This document shows, one piece after another, positions 1 to 9,252 of a stretch of 64,000 nt of DNA. The translations under genes and the position numbers were made by a program. Source of the DNA: an uncultured Bacteroidales bacterium (GTDB lineage Bacteria; Bacteroidota; Bacteroidia; Bacteroidales; Paludibacteraceae). Under the pieces are notes generated by a model. It was given only the letters and a program-made list of their open reading frames with translations. It ran no database searches and had not been told where the DNA came from. How positions within the stretch are numbered: position 1 is the stretch's first letter; each line of letters opens with the position of its first letter. The stretch lies in NCBI GenBank assembly GCA_903911085.1, contig CAIWCC010000230.1, forward strand, positions 1-64,000, given 5' to 3'.

Positions 1-240
1 AATCATTATCCAATACACAAATTCGGACATCCAAACCACTGCAACTGAACTTGGATTGATAATGGCTGTATAATAAACGTAACTGATATAGAAAAACAAT
101 GTTACGAATTCCATAAAAAATGCTGTTCTGGTGTTTCCAGTGCCTGATACACCATTAAAAATTATAAAACTTATCGCAAAAAGTAGGTTTGCAATTGACA
201 CTATTCTCATTACTGGAATACTGGCCAAAATAAGTCCTTC
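1..240 (-). pseudogene. C-terminal-region fragment of a MATE-family efflux transporter, truncated at the IS3 remnant and continuing off the window edge
   Basis: Reverse-strand reading gives EGLILASIPVMRIVSIANLLFAISFIIFNGVSGTGNTRTAFFMEFVTLFFYISYVYYTAIINPSSVAVVWMSEFVYWIMI with no stops; the NGxxxGxGNTRTA block and hydrophobic segments are MATE-like. Confidence 0.65.
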
Positions 241-893
241 ATGTTTTGGATTCCCTAAAAATAGTTTGCCAATTTACCAACTTCATTAATCGCCGAACTC
301 GCTTTACAATAACTGGATACCCTACAATTTGGAGCAAGGCGGTTAAAAGCAAAGCACCGTAGAATGGTACCGACATAAATTGTTCGTCAAGAAAACGCAT
401 AATCTCCAAATTCTGTTCTGATTCGCCAACCGGAACATAATAAAAACTACTCCTTGGAATTGAAAGTAACTCGATTTGGGTTGAGATCTTCAAGGTATTG
501 TGATCGCTATCAACCATACTTTTACGTTTAGGAAAACCTCTCAACGCATTTCTTTTTTTAAAAATTCGTTCTCAACTTTTAATTGACCGATTTGAGTATA
601 TAGAATTTGAGTGTCGACATCACTTTCTTTATCCTGGGAACTCTCCGAACTGAAAACTTTCCCAAAATTCTTCATCGCAAGACCACGCCAGATTGAAATT
701 TGAGTTGGTGTAAGTTCATACTTTTTGGCTAAACTCTCTAAGGTTTCTCGTTCTTTTAATGACTCTAAAACCACTTTTGATTTGAATTCTTTACTGAATT
801 TTCTCCTTGATGTTGATATGATTTTTTTGTTTAAAGATAATACTTTTTTTTATCTTAACTTCATGTCCAAGATTTGGGGAGTATCATAATTTT
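239..893 (-). mobile_element. Degenerate IS3-family insertion sequence remnant (orfA plus N-terminal part of orfB; DDE core missing)
   Basis: 541..774 (reads upstream as KKIISTSRRKFSKEFKSKVVLESLKERETLESLAKKYELTPTQISIWR) is IS3 OrfA; 239..544 is OrfB N-terminus (SIPRSSFYY, FYG, KRVRRLMKLVNWQTIF). CCCCAAATCTTGGACA near 870-886 resembles IS3-type end sequence. Confidence 0.75.
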
Positions 894-952
894 TGACGTT
901 TCCCAGAATCCAACGAATTATTTGTAAATTTTAATTCGATGGTTTGTAAAAA

Positions 953-990
953 AAGCTCCAAACAAATGCAAATTGCATTTGTTCGAGCTT
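953..990 (-). terminator. Rho-independent terminator downstream of the 1013..3373 gene
   Basis: Inverted repeat aagctc..aacaaatgca/tgcatttgtt..gagctt followed on the minus strand by a T-run. Confidence 0.6.
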
Positions 991-1012
991 CATAAAATAA
1001 TAAAATTGTTAA

Positions 1013-3373
1013 CTAAAGCAATACCACCTTTTTTACCGAATTTTGAATGCGAACCAAATAAATTCCTTTATTTGCCAAAGCAATGCTTACTAATTCAGAA
1101 CCATTGCTATTCAATGATTTAATTACAGCCCCTTTTGTATCAATAATTGAAATGATTGTAGTCTCTTTTATAGTTGATAAATCAATCATGATTTGACCGT
1201 TTAGACTGTATATTTTAGCAGAAGTTTCATTTGGTTTTGATATAGAGGTTATATATCTATCAAACTCATAAGCACCCATATCAGGTTTAAACTCACTGCG
1301 TGCATTTCCAACTCTATCAGTAGTAACACTTGCTAGTACTTTTCCAGTATTATTTGCAGTAGAAAAAACATCTGTGATGGTTAAATCGCTTACACCTGTA
1401 AACTTAGGATCACCTGTTACCGAGTTTTGCTCATTGGTTGTAGCTAACATAGCAGCTTTAAAACTAGCTAAAGTTGGATATATGGCTTTTGCAGGATCAA
1501 AAACAAACATTGATGCAGATTCAGGATAATACAGATTATTATCTGATGTAGCATCAATCCTTGATGTAGATAATAACGAAGAGTATACAACGAAATTATT
1601 AGTTCCGCCTGTACTTACATTTGTACCACCACCTGTGGAATTGTTTACAAATATATTATTCACTAAGTTCACAGTGATTAAGTCGGAACCACCTCCGTTC
1701 AGCTCCAAAGCAGCTGTTTTAGTGCCACCAGCAGGAGTAATCTGTGCTAAATTTACAGAATTATTCCAAACAGAATATGCTGGAGTATAAGTTGTTCCAC
1801 CCGCTTTTAAAGTGATTCCGGTACTTGTACCACCGGTATTGACAGTTGCACTCTCAGCTTTTAGATTGGTAACCACATTGTTGTAAATCTTTACCACATC
1901 TGCAATAACATTTATACCTATTACAGTTGCATTTGCTGATACTGTACCTGTACCGGCATTTGTAACATTTTTAATCACATTGTTATAACATTCGATAGTA
2001 CCATAATTACGGTAATAGGTTCCTTGAATGGCAGTTACTGCTGCATTCATTGCAACTGTACTCCCTGATCCATCCAATGTATTGTTGTAAATTTTGGTGT
2101 CTTTGCAATAGCCAATGCCAATACCGCCTTGCTCTGTGCCAAAGTTGCCGGTAATGACGTTATTGTAAATTTCATTGTTTGAGTCCCATACCAATGGAGC
2201 TGTGGATGGTTGTGTAGCATTGATACATACACCTCCAGCTACATTGGAGATAATATTGTCGTGAATTTTATTGAAATTGTTTGCTCCTGCAGCTATTTGT
2301 CCTACCATACCATCGCGTGCCAAAATCATAACACCAGCTCCACGATTATTTGAAACCAAATTGCCCATGTCAATTTTACAGTTTTTTACTTCGTTGGACC
2401 AACAGCCATCGTCGTAAACGGCAACAAATAGAATACCATACTCGAAACGGTTTCCTCCACCAGTTCCAGCGGTAACACCGTTAGCTATAAACTCAATACT
2501 ATCTACCGTCATATAATCTACTCCATACCCACCAAAGCAAGCATCGCTTGTACCTGAAGTATTTGTTGTAGTTACTTTAGGTCTGACACCTGCTATACCT
2601 TTTCCTTTAAAAACGATTGGATTAAGTGCAGTACCCGTTTGACGCACTAAATTGGAAGTGGTACCAAAACCACCACCGGTTGTTGCTGAATTTCCAACAT
2701 AATTAGCATCTTCCAAAATAAAAGTCACACCACCTGTTCCGAGTACATCTGGTTGAACACCAGCACAATTAAATGCTTTTACAGCATCGTTTAAAGTTGC
2801 ATAATCACCTCCAGCTTTAATGGTTTTTGTTCCAGTCATATTGGCGGATACCTTTGCCGTTTTGTTACTGGTAGGAGCAGCAGGTACAGTATTGTTAACC
2901 ACCCCGCTAACTGTAACATTAGCATTACTACAATTAACATCTAAAACAGCACCAAGAGTGGCTGTGGGTTTAATATTCACTACTACCCAAAGTGTTTGAG
3001 CAGAAGTGGCAGATGTGAATGTGTATCCGCCTGAAATAGTAACCGAAGCTCCCGGATTATCCACTGCTGTCCCAAACCTATTGTTGAGATCAAGAAACGA
3101 AGCACGAAGCACTGTAATTTTTGAAATTTCAGCTGAACCGGTGATATCAAAAGTGAAGCTGTTAATTATATCACCAGCAGTAACACCATTTGGAGTAACT
3201 GTAAGTTTAAGTAACATTTGATTCTTTGTACCCAAACCGTAACCTTGCAAATCGATTAAATCAGTTTGGCTTTGTACAACACCATACGCAGCAGATGCCT
3301 GTTGGGCAAATCCCAGCATTAGAACTAGGGCACATAAGCCCATTAATTTTGAGAAAGTAGTTTTTGTTTTCAT
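1013..3373 (-). CDS. Secreted right-handed beta-helix protein with T9SS C-terminal sorting domain
   Basis: Signal peptide (MKTKTTFSKLMGLCALVLMLGFAQQASA); repeated NxIxxNxI beta-helix motifs; C-terminal domain ending GIYLVRIQNSVKKVVLL. Confidence 0.7.
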   Translation of the reverse strand: MKTKTTFSKLMGLCALVLMLGFAQQASAAYGVVQSQTDLIDLQGYGLGTKNQMLLKLTVTPNGVTAGDIINSFTFDITGSAEISKITVLRASFLDLNNRFGTAVDNPGASVTISGGYTFTSATSAQTLWVVVNIKPTATLGAVLDVNCSNANVTVSGVVNNTVPAAPTSNKTAKVSANMTGTKTIKAGGDYATLNDAVKAFNCAGVQPDVLGTGGVTFILEDANYVGNSATTGGGFGTTSNLVRQTGTALNPIVFKGKGIAGVRPKVTTTNTSGTSDACFGGYGVDYMTVDSIEFIANGVTAGTGGGNRFEYGILFVAVYDDGCWSNEVKNCKIDMGNLVSNNRGAGVMILARDGMVGQIAAGANNFNKIHDNIISNVAGGVCINATQPSTAPLVWDSNNEIYNNVITGNFGTEQGGIGIGYCKDTKIYNNTLDGSGSTVAMNAAVTAIQGTYYRNYGTIECYNNVIKNVTNAGTGTVSANATVIGINVIADVVKIYNNVVTNLKAESATVNTGGTSTGITLKAGGTTYTPAYSVWNNSVNLAQITPAGGTKTAALELNGGGSDLITVNLVNNIFVNNSTGGGTNVSTGGTNNFVVYSSLLSTSRIDATSDNNLYYPESASMFVFDPAKAIYPTLASFKAAMLATTNEQNSVTGDPKFTGVSDLTITDVFSTANNTGKVLASVTTDRVGNARSEFKPDMGAYEFDRYITSISKPNETSAKIYSLNGQIMIDLSTIKETTIISIIDTKGAVIKSLNSNGSELVSIALANKGIYLVRIQNSVKKVVLL

Positions 3374-3460
3374 TGGTAAAATATTTATTAGTTATTGATT
3401 AAATTTAAGTGGTTTGAAAGTAACTATTTGAAAATGAATTTTGTGCCTGTATTTTTGAGG

Positions 3461-3525
3461 TAAAATTACTACTTGTATCTTTATAAAAAGCATATTTTTA
3501 TATCAAAAGTTGATACTTTATCGAC
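3461..3525 (-). promoter_or_regulatory. PUL operator-promoter module, copy A (upstream of 1013..3373)
   Basis: Minus-strand GTCGATAAAGTATCA-N6-GATATAAAAATATGC, then TAATTTTA exactly 42 nt after GTATCA. Confidence 0.75.
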
Positions 3526-3575
3526 ATAGTAACAACCTATATTTAAGGTTAGAACTTATAAACATCGAAGACTTT

Positions 3576-3642
3576 AAAACGTTTCTTTTGGAAATGTAGC
3601 TTCGAAATTGTTAGTCTACTTCTTTCTTCAAAGAAACGTTTT
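3576..3642. terminator. Long-loop inverted repeat downstream of 3676..6921
   Basis: aaaacgtttcttt (3576-3588) / aaagaaacgtttt (3630-3642), perfect 13-bp arms, 41-nt loop. Confidence 0.45.
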
Positions 3643-3683
3643 AGTGTCTCGGATACTCGACGTCTAAAAGTGTTTTTACAAAT
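3641..3683 (-). repeat. Repeated 3'-UTR element, copy 1
   Basis: Minus-strand TTTGTAAAAACACTTTTAGACGTCGAGTATCCGAGACACTA, about 40 nt nearly identical to 61742..61782 (+). Confidence 0.6.
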
Positions 3684-6600
3684 TTGAAATTTTTACGGTA
3701 TATGTTTCTGAAGCCGATTTTACTACACAAAGTAATAATCCTTTGGGAAGTGATGCGCTGCTAATTTTTTGATTACCAGTTACTTTTCCGGCCTTGTAAA
3801 CCAATACTCCGGTTTGTGTGTAAATGGAAACCTGAACTGGTGTTGAAATGTCGGAATTTTCAACCACTAAATCTTGTCCATTGCTTAAAAAAGTTGGATA
3901 CACTTGACTAGAAGATGATTTCGTAATTTCTGCTACTCCTGAATTTACATCTTCGGCAATTTCTACACTGGAAATAATGGCAGTAGAACCACTTGTAATT
4001 TTTAATCGTATGGCTTGCAACATGCTTGGTGTAGCATCGAAAGTAAACCATTCGGTGGTTTTAACTTTACTTGTAAATACCGGACTTGCAATCAATGTTG
4101 AGCCGCTGTAAATAGCAAACACGCCTGATCCGGAAGCTGAATAGTTGATTCTGACACGATATTTTGCTGTTTTATTCACATTGAAATGGTACGAAATCCA
4201 AGTGTTTAAAGTTGAAAGAGCAGCAGCAGTATTTGAACGCGAAGTATTCATAAAATCAATTGCCGATTTATTACACAAGCGCCATTGATTTCCAGGAATA
4301 ACTGTTAGCGTGGTTGTAGTAACCGTAAAACCAGTTGTAATTGCAGGGCGAGGCTGATTGTACAACTGTACTATGCCATCGTATTTTTTATTAGTTACGG
4401 TAGGATGTTGGCAAAATCCCCAGCGTTCATCGCCACCTAAGCAGAAATAAGAAAATGCATTTCCACCCGCTTTGTACCATTCGTTTTGGTGTTCGATAAT
4501 TTCCAACCCGATGCGGTCGTCGAGCATAGCAGCGGGCGAAACTACTTCCATACCTGCGCCACCAAGTACGTCGCCAAATGACGGACCACCTTCGTAAACC
4601 ACGCGGCGCAAACCATAAGCCGATGTGAAATAAGCTGCATATTCCTGACTTTCGTACGTCCAAGCTATTGGATCCATGCCACAACCTCCCCAAACATTAT
4701 CGATGGTTGCACCTGCACACGGATTAAAGTAGGCAGAACATCCACCACCCCATACGTAGTAGTCGAGTGGTTGGGTATAATTTTTTTCGTACCAAAACAG
4801 ACGTGTTGAGCCTGTATTATTACCATTTCCATACATATCCAAGCCAGCTTTCATCCATTCCAAAAGTGGTCGAACTCTAGTCATCATTTCGCTATCGCCA
4901 AATACCTGACGGAAAATGGTACTTATTTCTACCGTTCTTTTTACGTAATATTCGTTTTGTCCTGGTAATCCCAATGCTTTGCCCACCGAGTCGGCATAAG
5001 CCGTTTGACTGAATGGTCCGGCTGTATTCCAAATTTCATTACTATACTCTACCATCAGTTTGAGCGAAGGGTCGAGTGGTGGATATTTGGGGTTAGCTTG
5101 CGGGCTGGTATAAGGATTCACACCGTCGCTACCAAATTTGAATAATTGTGCCAACTTGGTAATGTAATCATCATTTACTTTTGCCGGAACGCATATCCAA
5201 AGGTCTTTTTTTGTTTGGTTGGCTAGGAGAGCCAAATACTCCCAAGCTCCACCGTTTATTTTTTTTGTATTGACTATTTTACGTTGAGCACGTTGACCTA
5301 TAATGTTTCTTTCAGCCCAAACTACTTGATTGTTTCCGTTGGTAGATGTAAAATCCATCGCGCGGAGGAAGTTGAACTTTGATAATATTTTCAAAGTCTC
5401 GCGATGAAAAACCTCAGTAGTGTCGTGCGATTCATTAGCACCAGGATAGATTGGGCGATAAATTTTGAAGTTTCTCATACCTACTCCACCTGTATTTCTT
5501 ACTCTGGCTGTAAGATTCATTTTCCCACTATTGGTAACATCCACGTAATAAGAAGTTTCGTTACGTACAGGGTCGTACGTTCTACTTCCAGTTACTTCTG
5601 TTCCATTGGATAAGGTGATAGTCCCAATGTTCCCTTTGAATATAATTCGATATCTTCCATGCTGATTTGATATATTTTCGCCCACAATCAAGTCGCAGTT
5701 ATCGTTGGCAGGCCAGTCGTCTACGGTAGTTAAAAATCCAGTGCCAAGATATTCATCTCTACTATTTACCACACAATTGGCATATAGAAAAACAGGTTCC
5801 CAGTCGGCTTGACTGCTTAAGCCAATTCCCATATAGTTTTTTGTTTCGTCGTTGGTTAATTCTTGTACTAATGTTGATACATTTATTGCATCACTTATCG
5901 TTGAAAAGTTACCAACAGCATCAAACGCTTTTATAGTAATGCTATATGAAGTGTTTGGCAATAAGCCCACAATTATTCTATTTGGTACAATCGATGTTCC
6001 TTTAGATATGCTATTGGCAAAAATTTCATAATGGTCAATGCCCACATTATCAGTAGAAGCAGTCCACGAAAGTAAAAATGCATTGGTACCAATACCCGAA
6101 GCTATAAGTGCAGTGGGTGGTGTTGGATTTTGCAAATCGCCCAATGTTGTGGTTACTGCAAGTGGGGCGCTGGCATCGGATACATTTCCCGAAGCATCTT
6201 TTGCAGTAACAGTCATTTTATATAATGTCTCGGGTGTTAAGTTCTTTAGATCCATTGTAGTAATGGCGGTTGTTCCTTTCGAAACTCCATTTGCAAACAC
6301 TTCGTACAAACTAACACCTTTGTTATCGGTGGATGCTGTCCAGGTGAGTGTAAATGAGCTTTGTTTTAAATTAGTTGCTGCTAAATTGATGGGAATGGAC
6401 GGTTTTTCGGTGTCGGGTACAACTTGGGTGAATTGTAATTTATCCACGTTTGGACCACCCGCTGTAGTATTCGCCGTAACTCGAAGGGTATTGCTCCCCG
6501 CATTAAGCACTATAGCCGGAAATACGATGGTTCCCCAAGTGTCCCAAGTGCCTGTTGGAGCAAAGTTGCCTGTACTTGCTACAATACCATTGATGGTCAA

Positions 6601-6921
6601 TTCGCAGGGACGATTGGTTGATCCGCCATTGCCATAAGTAACTATTAATTCGTAAGTTCCTGCTGTGGTAACAGTCACATTATTCAATTCGAACCATGTA
6701 CCATTTGCGCCCATATCTACAAAGCCAGTACCCGAAAAACCAAGTTTATCAGTGGCGATAACGCAACCGCTTGTTCCAGTAAATGTTTCACATTCAAAAG
6801 ATTGAGCAAACAATAAAGTTGAAAAAGAAGAAAGGAAGAAGGTGATTCCTATTAATAATAAACCTTTGCATTTAAAATTAAACGAATGGCTTTTTGTTGG
6901 GGTGAGAAGTTGTTTTTTCAT
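3676..6921 (-). CDS. Secreted multidomain protein: CBM6/35-like N-terminus, two FN3 domains, putative clan GH-A-like catalytic core of unassigned family, C-terminal CBM-like domain, T9SS sorting domain (paralogue of 9253..12456)
   Basis: Signal peptide; FN3 repeats (SFTLTWTASTDNKGVSLYEVFANG..); VEYSNEIWN and RVVYEGGPSFGDV motifs; C-terminal KISSASLPKGLLLCVVKSASETYTVKISNL. Confidence 0.65.
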   Translation of the reverse strand: MKKQLLTPTKSHSFNFKCKGLLLIGITFFLSSFSTLLFAQSFECETFTGTSGCVIATDKLGFSGTGFVDMGANGTWFELNNVTVTTAGTYELIVTYGNGGSTNRPCELTINGIVASTGNFAPTGTWDTWGTIVFPAIVLNAGSNTLRVTANTTAGGPNVDKLQFTQVVPDTEKPSIPINLAATNLKQSSFTLTWTASTDNKGVSLYEVFANGVSKGTTAITTMDLKNLTPETLYKMTVTAKDASGNVSDASAPLAVTTTLGDLQNPTPPTALIASGIGTNAFLLSWTASTDNVGIDHYEIFANSISKGTSIVPNRIIVGLLPNTSYSITIKAFDAVGNFSTISDAINVSTLVQELTNDETKNYMGIGLSSQADWEPVFLYANCVVNSRDEYLGTGFLTTVDDWPANDNCDLIVGENISNQHGRYRIIFKGNIGTITLSNGTEVTGSRTYDPVRNETSYYVDVTNSGKMNLTARVRNTGGVGMRNFKIYRPIYPGANESHDTTEVFHRETLKILSKFNFLRAMDFTSTNGNNQVVWAERNIIGQRAQRKIVNTKKINGGAWEYLALLANQTKKDLWICVPAKVNDDYITKLAQLFKFGSDGVNPYTSPQANPKYPPLDPSLKLMVEYSNEIWNTAGPFSQTAYADSVGKALGLPGQNEYYVKRTVEISTIFRQVFGDSEMMTRVRPLLEWMKAGLDMYGNGNNTGSTRLFWYEKNYTQPLDYYVWGGGCSAYFNPCAGATIDNVWGGCGMDPIAWTYESQEYAAYFTSAYGLRRVVYEGGPSFGDVLGGAGMEVVSPAAMLDDRIGLEIIEHQNEWYKAGGNAFSYFCLGGDERWGFCQHPTVTNKKYDGIVQLYNQPRPAITTGFTVTTTTLTVIPGNQWRLCNKSAIDFMNTSRSNTAAALSTLNTWISYHFNVNKTAKYRVRINYSASGSGVFAIYSGSTLIASPVFTSKVKTTEWFTFDATPSMLQAIRLKITSGSTAIISSVEIAEDVNSGVAEITKSSSSQVYPTFLSNGQDLVVENSDISTPVQVSIYTQTGVLVYKAGKVTGNQKISSASLPKGLLLCVVKSASETYTVKISNL

Positions 6922-6948
6922 TAGAGTATTATTAAATAATTTTCGCTA

Positions 6949-7013
6949 CAAATTTAGATAGTATTTGATTGCAAAAATGATATTTTAATATCTAATAATG
7001 ATACTTTTTCGAC
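6949..7013 (-). promoter_or_regulatory. PUL operator-promoter module, copy B (upstream of 3676..6921)
   Basis: Minus-strand GTCGAAAAAGTATCA-N6-GATATTAAAATATCA, TAAATTTG exactly 42 nt after GTATCA. Confidence 0.85.
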
Positions 7014-7046
7014 AAGGGTGATGGCTGGAGATGTACTACAATTAAA

Positions 7047-8921
7047 TTAATTTTTCAGCAATTTCTCAACAATGAAGCTTTTATCTTTATTGATTATCTT
7101 TACAAAATAAATCCCGGAATTCAAATTAGAAACATTAATGTTAGCAGTGGATGGCTGAATGATTCGAATGCTACGTCCGGCAATATCGGTAATCGAAAGG
7201 CTCGAAGTATTATTGACATCCCGAAGCGTGATAATATCGTTAGCCGGATTGGGGTAGAAAAATTGAGTTGAAACTGTAGAATTTGTGTTGTGCAGTCCCG
7301 AGAATGGTGCGTAATCCAATGCATGTGCGCCAATAATAAATTCATCAAATTCCACATTTCCCACCATATTCTCACCAGGGCTGAAATTAAAATATATTTT
7401 TTGAATCATCGAAGGCGTTGTGCTGGTAGTAATAAACCGTTGGCTGAAATCGAAAAATTTCCATTGCCAACTGTTGTCGCCCATCACATTGTAAGTACCT
7501 CCGCCCGTTCCTACATTTGCATAAGGTTCTCGATTTATATTTCCACTTACCCCAAACTGCACAGGCCCAAGCTGTAACAGAAAATTAGTGTTCGACTTTA
7601 CTTTTACAGCCATGTATGGATTGGATGTCATATCCACATAAAAACTGTCGGTAAGGGTTTTTGGCTCAAAATAAATGGCACTGAAGAATTTGTTAGCGCG
7701 ATTTTTGGTTACATTTATCTTCATGGTTCCTGCACTTTCGGTAAGGGCGTAATCCAGAGCATTTTCAATTTTATAATAGGAGCTCACATTCGAGGCATCG
7801 AAAAGGTCTTCGTAAGTTCCTACAATTGAGAGTGTCTCATTCAGCACCGAGCTGATGCATGTCATTGAATAGGAAGTTGTTAATGCCGTGGAACTGATTG
7901 TGAAAGTTGTGCGTTTCACCAATGCCGCATTTGCATTCATGGTAATGTCAACCATTTTTTTTTCGGCAGGTGCCAATGTGAAATTAGTGCTGGCAATGCT
8001 AAAATCACTGTTATTTTGAGTAATGGAAATTGGCATTTCTCCTGCGGTCAGGTTTTCGAAAAAGAATTGTTTAACGATGGTTTCGTTTTTAATATTCTTA
8101 CCAAAAGATACAAAGCTGGTTGCCGGAAGGTTTACCGAACCATAGCCGCAATTCAGTTTTGGGCTGTCGTAGGTATAAAGTTTGAAATTTTTAAAGGTCA
8201 ATCCAGGTTGGGTAGCGGTGTATTTTCCGCTGCTACCGGGAGCGCATCCCAGCCATATTTTCATATCGCGGGGTGTAAAATCGCACCCCAGCGTTGTTCC
8301 CCACACCTGATTGCCATCCACCGTAACCGTGTATTTTTTGGCCTTCCAGTCCACCTTTACTTTATACCATTTGGCGGCATTCCACACTACCGCCGAACCG
8401 TTGGGCTCATTCAAACATTGTGCATCCAAGCCATAATCAGCACCTTGAAACACTGCTTTGTCGCGGGTATCTTTTTCTTCGTTGTTGGCCGCCGTCTGAA
8501 TTTTGCATTTAAACAAGCCGTTATCGCCTCTGAAATGCACGTTCCAACGATAACAATTCTGCTTAAAATCATTAAAATACAGAATTGGTTCGTTGATGCC
8601 TCTTCCATCATACAGCGCGCACAAAGCAGGGTCGTAATCTATTGATGAAGGCGTTGAAAGTCCTTTTACTTCAAATTCGAGGTAACCTTCTTTAAACATA
8701 AAAGGTACGTCATACAAAATGTGATTTTGATTTTGAAACGAAGCTCCAGGTTGCCAACCTTCAGCGGTGAATGCAGCTGTAGCATCGGCTGTGCTCACAT
8801 CAATTACTCCTTTGGAAGTGCCATCGGTAAGTGGGTCTGAAATAACTAAGGTTTGCGTATTTGCTGCAAAACCAAACACTAAAAATAAAACTATTGTAAC
8901 GATTGCTGTACGATTTTCCAT
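7047..8921 (-). CDS. Secreted T9SS-sorted protein with concanavalin-A-like (laminin-G/GH16-like) N-terminal domain; function unknown
   Basis: Signal peptide; GYLEFEVKG...WYKVKVDWKAKKYTVTVDGNQVWG pattern; C-terminal FYPNPANDIITLRDVNN...NSGIYFVKIINKDKSFIVEKLLKN. Confidence 0.6.
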   Translation of the reverse strand: MENRTAIVTIVLFLVFGFAANTQTLVISDPLTDGTSKGVIDVSTADATAAFTAEGWQPGASFQNQNHILYDVPFMFKEGYLEFEVKGLSTPSSIDYDPALCALYDGRGINEPILYFNDFKQNCYRWNVHFRGDNGLFKCKIQTAANNEEKDTRDKAVFQGADYGLDAQCLNEPNGSAVVWNAAKWYKVKVDWKAKKYTVTVDGNQVWGTTLGCDFTPRDMKIWLGCAPGSSGKYTATQPGLTFKNFKLYTYDSPKLNCGYGSVNLPATSFVSFGKNIKNETIVKQFFFENLTAGEMPISITQNNSDFSIASTNFTLAPAEKKMVDITMNANAALVKRTTFTISSTALTTSYSMTCISSVLNETLSIVGTYEDLFDASNVSSYYKIENALDYALTESAGTMKINVTKNRANKFFSAIYFEPKTLTDSFYVDMTSNPYMAVKVKSNTNFLLQLGPVQFGVSGNINREPYANVGTGGGTYNVMGDNSWQWKFFDFSQRFITTSTTPSMIQKIYFNFSPGENMVGNVEFDEFIIGAHALDYAPFSGLHNTNSTVSTQFFYPNPANDIITLRDVNNTSSLSITDIAGRSIRIIQPSTANINVSNLNSGIYFVKIINKDKSFIVEKLLKN

Positions 8922-8981
8922 GGGTAATAAATTGATTTATAAGAATTTTAAAAAGAATAGATTCTACTACTTTTTTACAAT

Positions 8982-9186
8982 CTATTGTTCATTCACTAGT
9001 TCACCATTTTTCAATAATTGAACAAAATAAATATTCGAGTTTAAAGTTGATACATCATTACTTCCTTTTGATGAAAGTGTTGTAATGATTTTTTGAACAC
9101 CAATTATGTCGTAAATAATTACTATTTCAATATCAATGAGTTATTTAAAATAAAGAGTAGATTTTGAACTGAATTTGGATAATGCG
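8982..9186 (-). pseudogene. Frameshifted orphan remnant of a T9SS C-terminal sorting domain
   Basis: Minus strand reads HYPNSVQNLLFILNNSLI then, in another frame, DIEIVIIYDIIGVQKIITTLSSKGSNDVSTLNSNIYFVQLLKNGELVNEQ*. Confidence 0.6.
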
Positions 9187-9252
9187 AAAACATTTATAAT
9201 TGACTTTGAAATAGGTATTAGAGGTGACAGTGATTTTTCAGCATTAACACTT

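Noticed and set aside
890-905. gtatcataatttttgac, similar to the operator half-site
   Set aside because: Lies in the IS3 end, lacks the second half-site and a phased TAnnTTTG, and is not upstream of a gene.
6038-6637. 199-aa plus-strand ORF
   Set aside because: Antisense to the strongly supported 3676..6921 gene; low-complexity translation, no recognisable domain or upstream promoter.
8016-8645. 209-aa plus-strand ORF
   Set aside because: Antisense shadow of 7047..8921 with no domain-like pattern.
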